This document shows, piece by piece, positions 8,035 to 17,241 of a stretch of 64,000 nucleotides of DNA. The notes beneath the pieces were generated by a model. It did no database searches. It had not been told where the DNA came from and saw nothing but the letters and a program-made list of their open reading frames with translations. Position 1 is the first letter of the stretch, and each line of letters starts with the position of its first letter. The translations under genes were made by a program, and so were the position numbers. Source of the stretch: CAZRQL01 sp964602415 (GTDB lineage Bacteria > Bacteroidota > Bacteroidia > Cytophagales > Flammeovirgaceae); contig CAZRQL010000006.1 of assembly GCA_964602415.1 (NCBI GenBank), positions 51,339 through 115,338 of the forward strand, given 5' to 3'.

Positions 8035-10146
8035 TTATGGCCTGTTGATGCTGAAAGCCACTAAGCTAATATCATCCGTCTGCTGACCGGAGGCTTTCCA
8101 ATCGCTCAGGGTTTCTAAAATATTTTGTCCTTGAGCTTGAATGGGCAAATCTTGAATACTTGCCAAAAGTTCAAAAAACCTTTTGCGTCCAAACTTAGCA
8201 TAATCTTTGCCCCCAAACTGATCTGTAAGGCCATCAGTGTACAGATAAAAGTTCATTCCCTCAGCCAACTCAATTCTATGTGTCTTTGGCGGCTCGTTGA
8301 TTTTATTGGGGTCAAAATTGATAAAAGATCGGTCTCCACGAATGACAAACTGCTGATGGTTGTGAAAATAAGCAATGTCTCTACCGCTGCCTGCAAAAAA
8401 AATCTCTTTTTCGGTAATTTTGATGAGTGCCAAATCCAAGCCGTCTTGCCCTATTCTATCTTCCTGAGGCAAAACATTCCTAAGCAGTTTGTGCAATTGT
8501 TGGATGATTTGGCCGGGTTCTTTGTCAGATTTGGACACCTGATGAAGCAAAACCATACTAATCAAAGACATAAAAGCCCCCGGTACCCCATGACCCGTGC
8601 AATCAGCCAAGGCAAAATAGCTAAACCCATCAAATTTTCTGCACCAATAAAAATCCCCACTCACTATGTCTTTAGGCTCAAAAATCAAAAAATAGTCCCC
8701 CAACACATCTTTGAGATTTTTTTGGCCGGGCAGCAGCCCGCGCTGAATCTTGCTTGCATAAGAAATGGCCGAAGTAATGCTCCGGTTTTTTGACTCAATA
8801 ATGTTTTTCTGTGAATTGACAATCTCCAAAGTGGATTGCATCTGCTTATTCAAAGCCACTGTCTGGTCGGTGGTCGTTTGTAGTTGAGCCGTGCGGCTGG
8901 CTATTTTACTCTCCAAATCCTCGTTGGCTTCCTGAAGCAAATTGGAAAGATTGCTTATCTGAGTAAAAGCACGAGAAAAACGGGCAGAAAGCAAGAAAGA
9001 CTGAGAAAAAAAGAAAACAAAGACAGCCCAAGGAAGCGTGTAGCCCGTATTGATTACACCGGCATTGAAGAGCAAATCATTGACCACAAAACAAAAAGAA
9101 ATAAAAGTGCCCAAAGCCATTGCCAAAGAATCGGGCTGTTTGTGAATAAACATGTTGACCACAAAAGCCAATAAGTAAATAAGAACAAAAAGCCATAAAA
9201 TATTGCATACCGGAACCAAATAAGAGTTGATGTGTGCAGAAAAAACCAATGTAATGGCTAAAAATATAGAAAAAATCCAAACCACCCCTTTAATAAACCA
9301 TTTGTGCATCATATTGGGGTAGAGCTTGTTAAAATATAGTGTCATCGCAATGGGTGCTAACATAACCGAACCCAACTCCATTTTGATTAGTGCCTGCCAG
9401 TTAAAATTCTCAAACCATACGATAATCAACTTTTCACCTGTGCTAATGAGTCTAAGACAGACTGCAATAGACAAAATAGCAAAGTGCAAACTCAATTTAT
9501 CCTCTTTCCTTAGCGCAAATAACCCTAAATGATACAAAACCATAATCAATATACTGCCAAATAGGAATAAGTCAAAAAATACCAACCTGTCTCTTTCCCT
9601 CAAAACAGCCTCGCTTTTGCCTATCATAACCGACTGCCAAAGTCCGCCTTTGCGGTAGTCGAAAGTAGCTACATGAAAAACCAATGAGACCGTATCGCTT
9701 TTCCTCTCAAAAAAGTATAGTTTCGGCTCATAATTGCTTCGAGTAGATGCCCTATCTACCCCCGGAGTGCCATTTGAACCCATTTCATGCCCATCAACAT
9801 ACAAACGATAGCTGGTTCCGGCTGTCTGCACCCGCAAAGCGAGTTGCCCGGAATACAGAGGTGAAAAAATTACCTTCAAACAATACGTAGCATAACCATG
9901 CCTCTGATAAGCCACCTGATCTCTCGGGTAATCCGTCCAATCTGCCGGAACATATCCATAACGCTTGTTAGGAAGGCTATCCATTTGTTTATCAGTTAGA
10001 TAACTCATCCATTCCACTTGCCAATCCCCGTCAAGGTAGAAAAAATCTTTCTCTTGTATCCGCGTGTCGAACAGCCCCTCTTTGGCCAAAGGCGGCGAAG
10101 CCAAACAAGTGTAAGAAATTGATAATAAAAAGATTAACTTCCTCAA
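8035..10146 (-). CDS. 7TMR-DISM sensor with coiled coil and SpoIIE-type phosphatase output
   Basis: A 703-residue membrane receptor. A signal peptide (MRKLIFLLSISYTCLASPP) is followed by a periplasmic jelly-roll sensor (about 30-180, with FFYLDGDWQVEW and a YRLYVDGHE strand), seven hydrophobic segments (about 188-400, 7TMR-DISM type) and a cytoplasmic coiled coil (about 400-455). Then come the helix ITSAISYASKIQRGLLPG and a SpoIIE PP2C domain to the C terminus, with VSGDFYW, DCTGHGVPGAFMS and a terminal DDISLVAF. Sugar- or other ligand-binding by the jelly-roll domain is typical of the family, but the ligand cannot be read from sequence. It is the second of three SpoIIE proteins in the window and appears to be monocistronic. 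Confidence 0.92.
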   Translation of the reverse strand: MRKLIFLLSISYTCLASPPLAKEGLFDTRIQEKDFFYLDGDWQVEWMSYLTDKQMDSLPNKRYGYVPADWTDYPRDQVAYQRHGYATYCLKVIFSPLYSGQLALRVQTAGTSYRLYVDGHEMGSNGTPGVDRASTRSNYEPKLYFFERKSDTVSLVFHVATFDYRKGGLWQSVMIGKSEAVLRERDRLVFFDLFLFGSILIMVLYHLGLFALRKEDKLSLHFAILSIAVCLRLISTGEKLIIVWFENFNWQALIKMELGSVMLAPIAMTLYFNKLYPNMMHKWFIKGVVWIFSIFLAITLVFSAHINSYLVPVCNILWLFVLIYLLAFVVNMFIHKQPDSLAMALGTFISFCFVVNDLLFNAGVINTGYTLPWAVFVFFFSQSFLLSARFSRAFTQISNLSNLLQEANEDLESKIASRTAQLQTTTDQTVALNKQMQSTLEIVNSQKNIIESKNRSITSAISYASKIQRGLLPGQKNLKDVLGDYFLIFEPKDIVSGDFYWCRKFDGFSYFALADCTGHGVPGAFMSLISMVLLHQVSKSDKEPGQIIQQLHKLLRNVLPQEDRIGQDGLDLALIKITEKEIFFAGSGRDIAYFHNHQQFVIRGDRSFINFDPNKINEPPKTHRIELAEGMNFYLYTDGLTDQFGGKDYAKFGRKRFFELLASIQDLPIQAQGQNILETLSDWKASGQQTDDISLVAFSINRP

Positions 10147-10276
10147 GACGTAAATTCTTTCGCCAAGTTACACATGTATCTAAATATTAGGATAAAAATT
10201 GCAGATGAATATTTTTTGAAATAATTATGCAATAATTGTAAGGTTTTATCCAAACAATCGTCCATTTGTTAATAAA

Positions 10277-12346
10277 GTGAAAAAATATCTTATATTACTA
10301 TTTATTTTTACAGGTATCATTGTGCAGGCACAACCTGTCAGCGATGTACTTACATACCAAACCTATATTCTTGATAAAGCAAAGAAATTACAAGATGCCG
10401 AGTTAAAAGGGGCGGTATCAATCATGCAGGAGCTTGATTCTATCATTTTGTCCAATTTCTCTTCGGATACATCGCACCAAAACAGAAGAAAAAAACTGCT
10501 TTTTGATATTAAAGATATTGCGTTAAAAAGCAATCATCACAAAGTTTATTACATTGTATTGGGTTATGTTGGCAGTTCGTTGCTCAAATTTGACAATCAA
10601 GTAAATACAGGTATTGACTTTATCAACCATGCGATAAAGGCTTTAGAAAATGATGCTCCTGCTTCTGTGCTGGCTTTTTGGTATTACAGAATGGGTCAAG
10701 GTTACAGTTATTCGGGACTTTACAGCAAAGCCATTGAGATTTTTGAACGCTCTATCAGCCACACAGTGGCTGATGATAGTACGGTGTGGTATTATACTAA
10801 ATTTGAATTGGCAAATTGTCTTTATCAATTATCACAATACCAACAAGCAGCCAAACACATAAAAGACGCTATACACTCTAAAACGGCATCCAAAGAAATC
10901 GGCTATTTGATAAATGGATACAACACATTGGGGCTTATTGAAAAAAGAAAAAATGATATCCCCTCTGCAACGGCATATTTCAACAAAGGACTCAAATTGG
11001 CAGAACAATACGACAAAAAAGATTGGACTGGAATTATATGGGGCAATATCGGGTCCTGCTATGAAGCCCAACAAAATTACAAAAAAGCCATACAGTGCTA
11101 CCAAAAAGATATTGAGATAAGTAAACAAACAGAACAATATGAAAGCGTACTAAGTGCTGCCTATGCACTTTGTAACTGCCACATACAGCTAAATGAATTG
11201 AAAAAACTAAAATCTTGTGTAGATAGTACCGAAGTTTATTTTAAAAGATGCCGTCCTTCAATCTTAAAAGAATTTCCCAAGTACTACCAAATAAAAGCGG
11301 CATACTACAAAATAACAAATCAACATGATTCGGCTTACAATTATCTTGAAAAATATATTGAATCAGTATTGCGCACAGAATCCAAAAAAAACCTAAGACA
11401 ATTAAATGAAATGAGAGTGTTATTGCAAAGTGCGGAAAATGAAAGAAAAATTTTATTGTTAGAAGCCGAAAAAGCTCAAATAGAAAATGATAAAAAACTC
11501 AGACAAACCGTATTGGTATTTAGTTTGTTGGCACTGGTACTTTTGAGTATCATCTTAGCTCATGTACTGCGAAAAAATATAAAACAAAAAAGACAAAATT
11601 CTTTGTTAGAAGAGCAAAAAGAAGATTTGACTCTGGAATCTAAGCGGCTCAAAGAACTCAATGATGTGAAAAACAAGCTGTTTTCTATCATATCGCATGA
11701 CCTGAGAAATCCATTCCTGAGTCTCAACGGCATTCTGTCACTCTTTGATGCCAAAGCACTTTCCTCAAAAGAGGTTGAAGAGTTGATGCTTCAAATCAGA
11801 AGCGTTACGCAGGGATTGTATCACTCTCTAAGCAACCTGCTGGAGTGGTCAAAATCACAAATGGACGGCTTCAAAAGCAACATTGAGCCTGTTAATCTAT
11901 CCAAAGTTATACAAGAACAAATTGATTTTTTAAACCAACAAACCCTTTTTAAAGCCATTTCTATCAATAATTTTGTCAAGTCGGATGAGCTAATCATCCA
12001 AGCCGACAACCAACAAATATGTTTTATTGTGAGGAATATCCTCAACAACGCCATCAAGTTTACCCATGTCGGAGGTAGTATTTATATTAAGGCTTTAAAA
12101 GAAGCAAATTTCATCACCATTTCGATAGAGGATACAGGCATAGGAATGAGCGAAAAACAACTCAAGAATATTTTTCAACAGGGTATCAAAACCTCTATGC
12201 CGGGCACGCTAAAAGAAAAAGGAACAGGACTGGGACTCTTGGTGTGCAAGGACTTTGCAGAAGCAAACGGAGGTAGTATTGATGTAAAAAGTACTCCAAA
12301 TGTAGGAACTACCTTTTACATCACATTCCCAATCAAAGAGGCTTGA
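10277..12346 (+). CDS. TPR-containing sensor histidine kinase
   Basis: A 689-residue exported sensor kinase. GTG start and signal peptide MKKYLILLFIFTGIIVQAQ; periplasmic TPR repeats to about residue 390; a coiled coil (NERKILLLEAEKAQIEN); one transmembrane helix at about 415-435; then HisKA with ISHDLRNP (phospho-acceptor His474) and HATPase_c with N-box (NILNNAIKFT), DTGIGMS and GTGLGLLVC. No receiver domain is attached and no response regulator lies next to it, so the partner is unknown (orphan kinase). Its last 31 bases overlap the 3' end of the convergent patatin gene. Confidence 0.93.
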   Translation: MKKYLILLFIFTGIIVQAQPVSDVLTYQTYILDKAKKLQDAELKGAVSIMQELDSIILSNFSSDTSHQNRRKKLLFDIKDIALKSNHHKVYYIVLGYVGSSLLKFDNQVNTGIDFINHAIKALENDAPASVLAFWYYRMGQGYSYSGLYSKAIEIFERSISHTVADDSTVWYYTKFELANCLYQLSQYQQAAKHIKDAIHSKTASKEIGYLINGYNTLGLIEKRKNDIPSATAYFNKGLKLAEQYDKKDWTGIIWGNIGSCYEAQQNYKKAIQCYQKDIEISKQTEQYESVLSAAYALCNCHIQLNELKKLKSCVDSTEVYFKRCRPSILKEFPKYYQIKAAYYKITNQHDSAYNYLEKYIESVLRTESKKNLRQLNEMRVLLQSAENERKILLLEAEKAQIENDKKLRQTVLVFSLLALVLLSIILAHVLRKNIKQKRQNSLLEEQKEDLTLESKRLKELNDVKNKLFSIISHDLRNPFLSLNGILSLFDAKALSSKEVEELMLQIRSVTQGLYHSLSNLLEWSKSQMDGFKSNIEPVNLSKVIQEQIDFLNQQTLFKAISINNFVKSDELIIQADNQQICFIVRNILNNAIKFTHVGGSIYIKALKEANFITISIEDTGIGMSEKQLKNIFQQGIKTSMPGTLKEKGTGLGLLVCKDFAEANGGSIDVKSTPNVGTTFYITFPIKEA

Positions 12347-13092
12347 TTTTCTGCAAGGTATTTTTTGGCGTATTTGTATCCTATATCAAAAATCTCAGGT
12401 GCTTTGCGCAAATCAAATACATTGAAACGCGACATTTCGGGCGGCTCTATTACCCAATTGCAGCGGGACGCATTGATGACGGTATTTCTTGAAATAGACA
12501 ACAATTGTGTGCGCTCTAATACTTTGGCAAAAGTAGAAAAGTCTTTTTTCTCGCCTGTCGAGTTGGAGTGAACCCCAATAATAAAATCAGATTTGCCCAA
12601 AAGCGGCTCAACTGGCAAATTGTTGATGATCCCACCGTCCACAAATAAATACTTCCCGTATTCAATCGGCTGAAAAACAAGAGGGATACAGCAGGAAGCC
12701 TGAACAGGCAAGTAAAGCTCACCCGAATCAAAAAAGACTGATTTACCTGAATACAAATCAGTAGCGTTCACAGTGAGAGGAATATTGAGCTCCTCGAAAG
12801 TCTGGGGCAAATATTTACTAAATGCCTTGCTGGTCAGGCGAATATCCAACAAGCCTTTCAGACTGACCGCTGGTCTCAAAAGAAGTAATATCCGTTCGTT
12901 TTCAATAATTTCGTAAATTTTTCGCGGTGAGTGCCCCGCCGCATAAAAAACCCCCGCTATGGCACCCGCACTCGTGCCCGAAATAAAATCAGGCACAATC
13001 CCGGCCTCTTCCAAAGCCTGCAAAACCCCCAAATGTACTATTCCTCTTGCACCTCCGCCCGAAAGACAAAGACCTATCTTTTTGTGTTCCAT
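12316..13092 (-). CDS. patatin-like phospholipase
   Basis: A 258-residue lipid acyl hydrolase of the RssA/patatin family. It has the oxyanion-hole glycine motif SGGGARG (11-17), the nucleophile elbow GTSAG with Ser41, and the catalytic Asp in VDGGIINNLP. It is a short cytoplasmic form with no signal peptide or membrane segment. The ATG at 13092 (MEHKKIGLCLSGGG) was chosen; the frame is open further upstream to 13224, but that extension has no family similarity and would reach into the divergent sigma-factor gene. The 3' end overlaps the histidine kinase gene tail-to-tail by 31 bases. Confidence 0.92.
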   Translation of the reverse strand: MEHKKIGLCLSGGGARGIVHLGVLQALEEAGIVPDFISGTSAGAIAGVFYAAGHSPRKIYEIIENERILLLLRPAVSLKGLLDIRLTSKAFSKYLPQTFEELNIPLTVNATDLYSGKSVFFDSGELYLPVQASCCIPLVFQPIEYGKYLFVDGGIINNLPVEPLLGKSDFIIGVHSNSTGEKKDFSTFAKVLERTQLLSISRNTVINASRCNWVIEPPEMSRFNVFDLRKAPEIFDIGYKYAKKYLAENQASLIGNVM

Positions 13093-13199
13093 TGCACAAA
13101 GATAGCCATTGAAAACAATACAATCAACCAACAAACTGCTATTTTCAAACCCATTAAGGGTAATGAGTGTCTTAAATCGTATAGTGCTAAATAAAGCTA

Positions 13200-13793
13200 A
13201 TGAATCAACCCAATAGCCTGACAAAAGCTCAAGAAAAGTTAATACAGCGGTGTATTAAACAAGATAGAAAAGCGCAAAAAGAACTTTATCAGGGTTATGC
13301 ACCCGGACTTTTTGCAGTGGCTCTCAGGTACTGCAAAACCCACAGCGATGCAGAGGATGTGTTGCAGGATGCTTTTCTAAAAATTTTTCAAAAAATCAGC
13401 ACATTTAAGGGCGAAGGATTTTCATTTGAAGGATGGATGAAACGCATCGTAGTCAATACAGCTTTAAATCATAACAGAGGCAAAATCTACCAGCAACCCC
13501 AATACGACGTAGAGATATTGAATTTTTCACACAATACTGAGACGATGGATTTGAGTACGATGGATTTTGACAGTTTGATAGATTTGATTAGGAGCCTACC
13601 CATGAAATGCCAAACCATCTTCAACCTGTACGCCATAGAAGGCTATCAGCATAAAGAAATTGCGGAAATGTTGCAAATCACGGAGGGAACAAGTAAATCG
13701 CAATACGCAAGAGCCAAATTGCTGTTGCAGGCTAAAATTATGCAAACCGAAGAAATCGAACAAAAACTCTATTCCTATGCTTCAGGAAGATAA
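13200..13793 (+). CDS. ECF-type RNA polymerase sigma factor
   Basis: A 197-residue sigma-70 family factor of the extracytoplasmic-function type. Region 2 includes LYQGYAPGLFAVALRYC, DAEDVLQDAFLKIF and the GEGFSFEGWMKRIVVNTALNH segment. Region 4 has LPMKCQTIFNLYAIEGYQHKEIAEML followed by the recognition helix (EGTSKSQYARAK). The next gene begins 17 bases before this stop in another frame, so the pair is translationally coupled, as expected for a sigma factor and its membrane regulator. The promoter it recognises cannot be deduced here. Confidence 0.95.
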   Translation: MNQPNSLTKAQEKLIQRCIKQDRKAQKELYQGYAPGLFAVALRYCKTHSDAEDVLQDAFLKIFQKISTFKGEGFSFEGWMKRIVVNTALNHNRGKIYQQPQYDVEILNFSHNTETMDLSTMDFDSLIDLIRSLPMKCQTIFNLYAIEGYQHKEIAEMLQITEGTSKSQYARAKLLLQAKIMQTEEIEQKLYSYASGR

Positions 13794-15165
13794 CTTTGAA
13801 ACGGAGTGGAGGAAGTCTTTGGGCAATGCCAAATTTACTCCTTCCGATGCCCTATGGGAAAAAATCTACATAAAATTAAATCCGAATTACCGGTTTATTC
13901 TATCCATAATATTTATTTTGTGGGTTGTAGTCGGTGGTATAGGATTTGAAAAAAATAATACCCCTAAATCTCAAGCAAATGCAGGCTATTCGTCAAATCA
14001 AATAAAAGTTGCTAAAATTAGCTCAAATCAAGGCCCATTCAATAAAAAATCACATTTCGTTTTCCCAAAAAGTCTTCAAGCAAACCTTAATGCTCCGATA
14101 AAAAATAATTACACAGTAGAAAAGCCAAATGTATCCAAAAATAATCCGGTTTATCAAAAAGAAACACAGACTCCTGAATCAAATACTGAGCATTTTCATT
14201 CAAATAACTCTTTATTTGATGTTTTCAAAGATTCAATGCCTCCGTCTTCAGTTCTTGCAAGGGACAGTTTTGTGTTTAAAATAGATACTTTTGCAGTTAA
14301 TAAGAATCTTTTAGAGTTGACAGAAATACAATGGGATAAAATCAATTCATCTAAGAAAAAAATATCTTTGCAATTAGGACTCTCACCTATCTATTACAAT
14401 GCAAACTTAAAGCCTGCTTATCAAGATTTTTTAGCCCGCTACATAGAAGCGCACAATCTGACTAAAATAAATTATGAAAATTATTTTCAGAAATTGAGGG
14501 AATCTTATCGCCCGCTTCTCTCTTACCAAGCCGATGTCGCTGCCGCCATACAACTGAGCAAAAAATTCACCTTGCGCACAGGCTTTAGCTATCAGATTTA
14601 CAGATTTCAGCAACAGACGAATGCTTTTTTTATAGATCCAAAAACCGGCTCCGTACATTCTTTTTGGTGCATCATGCTAAAAGGTCAGATAAGCAATAAT
14701 GAATTCAATCAAACTGTGCACAACCACCCTGCTTACCAAACTGCTTCAACACTGAACTGGAGTTTGAGCACTTTCAATGCAAATCTTTCGATGGCTACCC
14801 TGAAAATAGAGCATGAATTTATTTCTGTTCCTGTAATATTGGAATACTGGCTTGACAATAAAAAGTTAAAAAAATCAATTTTTACAGGTGTTTATCAAGA
14901 TTTTATGCGTTCTACTAAAATGGAAAGTTCATTTTTGAACAACGAAACGACCGTACAATACAAAGACGAATCGGCACTATACAAAAACAATACGTCTTGG
15001 ATGCTCGGCTTTCAAATCGTGCATCCTTTAAAGGACAAGCTCCATCTCGGAGGCCAATTTTTCTACCGCAGTATGCTCAAAAATCAAATTGGGAAAAATG
15101 GGTTTACAGATTCAAGAGCTTCTATGTATGGATTGGGAGTTTTTTTGCGCTATGATTTGAGGTAA
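13777..15165 (+). CDS. sigma-factor-coupled membrane protein with C-terminal beta-barrel-like region (putative anti-sigma fusion)
   Basis: About 462 residues. The first ~35 residues (MLQEDNFETEWRKSLGNAKF..) resemble the short cytoplasmic segments of Bacteroidota anti-sigma-like proteins. A single transmembrane helix follows (FILSIIFILWVVVGGIG, about 37-54), then a polar low-complexity stretch of about 130 residues. The C-terminal ~270 residues contain amphipathic beta-strand patterns (LRTGFSYQIYRF, LHLGGQFFYRS) and an aromatic C-terminal strand (LGVFLRYDLR), as in outer-membrane barrels. The ATG at 13777 lies inside the sigma gene. The proposed role is to hold the sigma factor inactive until an envelope signal is sensed; this rests on coupling and topology and not on a recognised motif. 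Confidence 0.72.
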   Translation: MLQEDNFETEWRKSLGNAKFTPSDALWEKIYIKLNPNYRFILSIIFILWVVVGGIGFEKNNTPKSQANAGYSSNQIKVAKISSNQGPFNKKSHFVFPKSLQANLNAPIKNNYTVEKPNVSKNNPVYQKETQTPESNTEHFHSNNSLFDVFKDSMPPSSVLARDSFVFKIDTFAVNKNLLELTEIQWDKINSSKKKISLQLGLSPIYYNANLKPAYQDFLARYIEAHNLTKINYENYFQKLRESYRPLLSYQADVAAAIQLSKKFTLRTGFSYQIYRFQQQTNAFFIDPKTGSVHSFWCIMLKGQISNNEFNQTVHNHPAYQTASTLNWSLSTFNANLSMATLKIEHEFISVPVILEYWLDNKKLKKSIFTGVYQDFMRSTKMESSFLNNETTVQYKDESALYKNNTSWMLGFQIVHPLKDKLHLGGQFFYRSMLKNQIGKNGFTDSRASMYGLGVFLRYDLR

Positions 15166-15167
15166 AA

Positions 15168-15884
15168 TCAAAATATCATGGGCACTTCCACAAGCAGGAT
15201 TTGCGTGTGGTCAATCGCTTTGATATGTACTGAGTCAGTCTGCCAAATTCCCAACCCGTCTCTGCCAGACAACATCTGCCCATCCACTTCTACATCGCCC
15301 TCAATCACAAAAACATACAAACCATTGGTTTTGAGTTTAAAATCGTATTGAATTTCAAAACCCTGATCTAAATCTCCCAAATGAAACCAAGCATTCTGAT
15401 AAATCCAGACTCCGTCGTCATTGGAATCGGGCGAAAGTACCTGAAGCAACTTATTTTTGCGGGCTTCAAGTGGAAAACTCTGCTGCTGATAGCGAGGAGG
15501 CACATTTTGCTTATTGGGAATCACCCAAATCTGCAAAAACTTGGCAGGGCTATGGGATGAATGGTTTTTTTCGCTGTGCCTGATACCTGTACCCGCGCTC
15601 ATGACCTGAACCTCCCCTTCACGAATGACCTGCCTGTTGCCCATGCTGTCTTGGTGTTCAAGTGAGCCTTCTAAAGCAATCGAAATGATTTCCATATTGT
15701 CATGGGGGTGCATCCCAAAACCACTGCCCCCCTCAATGGTATCGTCATTGAGCACACGCAAAGCCCCAAAATTAACCCTGTCGGGGTTGTAATAACCAGC
15801 AAAGCTAAATGTATGATAGGAGTCAAGCCAACCATGACGGGCATGGCCTCGCGTTGAGGACTTATGAAGTACTGTATTTTTCAT
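15168..15884 (-). CDS. pirin family protein
   Basis: A 238-residue bicupin of the pirin (YhhW) family. It begins TRGHARHGWLDSYHTFSFAGYY and carries the metal-binding cupin motif GMHPHDNMEIISIALEG with later HSEKNHS, consistent with a bound iron or other divalent metal; the second cupin is degenerate, as is usual. Some members show quercetin 2,3-dioxygenase activity and others act as redox sensors. It converges with the sigma/anti-sigma pair, leaving 2 bases between stops. The IS630 element inserted 34 bases upstream of its start may separate it from, or supply, its promoter. Confidence 0.9.
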   Translation of the reverse strand: MKNTVLHKSSTRGHARHGWLDSYHTFSFAGYYNPDRVNFGALRVLNDDTIEGGSGFGMHPHDNMEIISIALEGSLEHQDSMGNRQVIREGEVQVMSAGTGIRHSEKNHSSHSPAKFLQIWVIPNKQNVPPRYQQQSFPLEARKNKLLQVLSPDSNDDGVWIYQNAWFHLGDLDQGFEIQYDFKLKTNGLYVFVIEGDVEVDGQMLSGRDGLGIWQTDSVHIKAIDHTQILLVEVPMIF

Positions 15885-15918
15885 GTTTTATTTTAGAAGT
15901 TAAATCCGAATTACGCAA

Positions 15919-15942
15919 TATACTATAAATTAATTGGTTTTA
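15919..15942 (+). repeat. IS630 terminal inverted repeat, left
   Basis: A 24-bp sequence starting TATACTATAAAT. It matches the reverse complement of 16995-17018 at about 19 or 20 of 24 positions. The outer TA (15919-15920) is the expected target-site duplication of this family. Confidence 0.85.
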
Positions 15943-17016
15943 CATTAGGGATATGAAAATTCCAAGAAATTAGGGTTTCTAATTCCGCCTTGAAATCTTT
16001 TATGTTTTCAAAAAAATCAAAAATGGCTTGCTTGAAATCATCAAATTTACCATAAAAATGATGATTAATCACCTTCTTTCGCATAAACTTCCACAGCCGC
16101 TCAATCAGGTGTAAATTAGGTGAATAAGGCGGTAAAAACACCTGTTTGATTTTGCTATTTTTCAAACTTTCATTCAGTAATTTGTTCTTGTAATATCTTG
16201 CATTATCGCAAATTACATAGATATTTTTTGCCTCTGGATGCAATGCCTCCAATTTTTTGTATAATGCCAAAGTGCTCTCTGCATTGACGCTTTTACTTTC
16301 TACCATCACCACCTCACAAGGATTTTCGGCATTCATTACTGCATTGATATTCAGCCTTGAACGACCACTGACAGAACATATTTCTTTCTCTTTACCCTTT
16401 TCTATCCAAGCATAAGCACTTTTGGTGTTGTGCTGTGGGTGAACACCGTCAGCAAAATAAACAACATCACCCTCTTTTTTTGCCTCTGATACCAAAACTT
16501 CTACTGCTTGCACAAACTTTTTTTGAGCTTCCACATCTACTTCACAAGGCACTAATTTTGTCTTTTTGTAGGAAAAACCTAAGCGGTGCAAGAAATGCAC
16601 CAAGCCCGTACAAGTGTATTGGATGCCAAATTTTGAAGCAATAAAATCAACAATTTGCTGACTTGTCGCATACAAGTTTGTGTTTAACTCTTCTTTCAGT
16701 ACTTCTTTTTGTTCCGATGTTAGTTTGCCGCTATAACCCAAATAGTGATTTTCAAGGTAGTCATCCAAGCCTTTCTCTTGATAGGTCTTACAATAAAACT
16801 TCACAGTTTGGGTACTGATACCCAATGAAACAGATATGTTTTCTAAGGAATTATCCAAATGAAGCATCAACAAAACGGTTACCTTCACATAATTTTTCTT
16901 ATGCTTTTCGTTTTGTTGTATCTCACGTAATAACTTGTATTCTTCTTCACTTAGTTTCATGGCACAAGTATAGCATTTTATTAGAATAAAAAAATAAATC
17001 CATTTGATTTTTAGTA
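15921..17016 (-). mobile_element. IS630-family insertion sequence, complete
   Basis: An element of about 1,096 bp bounded by imperfect inverted repeats and flanked by TA dinucleotides at 15919-15920 and 17017-17018, the hallmark of IS630/Tc1-type insertion. It holds one intact transposase frame on the minus strand whose stop codon lies 2 bases inside the left end. It sits between the pirin gene and the UspA gene and interrupts no recognisable coding sequence. Confidence 0.88.
15923..16960 (-). CDS. IS630-family transposase (DD34E)
   Basis: A 345-residue transposase. N-terminal helix-turn-helix region (LENISVSLGISTQTVKFYCK, about 39-58), a second winged-helix segment (about 78-130), and a DDE catalytic domain with Asp171 (YFADGVHPQH), Asp252 (VICDNARYY) and Glu287 (HLIERLWKFMRKK). 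There are 34 residues between the second Asp and the Glu. The PPYSPNLHLIE motif is diagnostic for the family. The frame is intact with no frameshift needed, so the element could be active. Confidence 0.95.
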   Translation of the reverse strand: MKLSEEEYKLLREIQQNEKHKKNYVKVTVLLMLHLDNSLENISVSLGISTQTVKFYCKTYQEKGLDDYLENHYLGYSGKLTSEQKEVLKEELNTNLYATSQQIVDFIASKFGIQYTCTGLVHFLHRLGFSYKKTKLVPCEVDVEAQKKFVQAVEVLVSEAKKEGDVVYFADGVHPQHNTKSAYAWIEKGKEKEICSVSGRSRLNINAVMNAENPCEVVMVESKSVNAESTLALYKKLEALHPEAKNIYVICDNARYYKNKLLNESLKNSKIKQVFLPPYSPNLHLIERLWKFMRKKVINHHFYGKFDDFKQAIFDFFENIKDFKAELETLISWNFHIPNVKPINL

Positions 17017-17018
17017 TA
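16995..17018 (-). repeat. IS630 terminal inverted repeat, right
   Basis: Right end of the element, ending AGTATA; it pairs with 15919-15942. The terminal TA at 17017-17018 is the second copy of the target duplication. Confidence 0.85.
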
Positions 17019-17241
17019 AAAATTTTTCTAATCCTTAACTCGTAATAAATACGCCCAGTGCCGTAGGCATCATACGTTTGTAGCCTACAGATACGTTGAT
17101 GGGATTAGAGCGGAGTCGCACGCATCTGTGATGCCGTTTTTCTATAAATATGCCATCTCTGCGGGATATGGATAGCTTATTCTCAACAATTTAAACCGTA
17201 AAAGCTATTTCTCTCTATTGCTTAATCCCTGATAAAAAAGA
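17019..17241. other. non-coding region with GC-richer interspersed-repeat-like block
   Basis: Between the IS630 end and the UspA stop no open frame is credible. From about 17050 to 17180 the base composition is richer in G and C than the flanking AT-rich DNA. Short near-palindromic pieces recur (GTGCCGTAGGCATC, ATCTGTGATGCCG, TCTGCGGGATATG). These resemble the intergenic repeats with 'CCGTAGG' and 'CTACGGGA' cores that I recall from other Bacteroidota genomes. No function is proposed. Confidence 0.35.
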
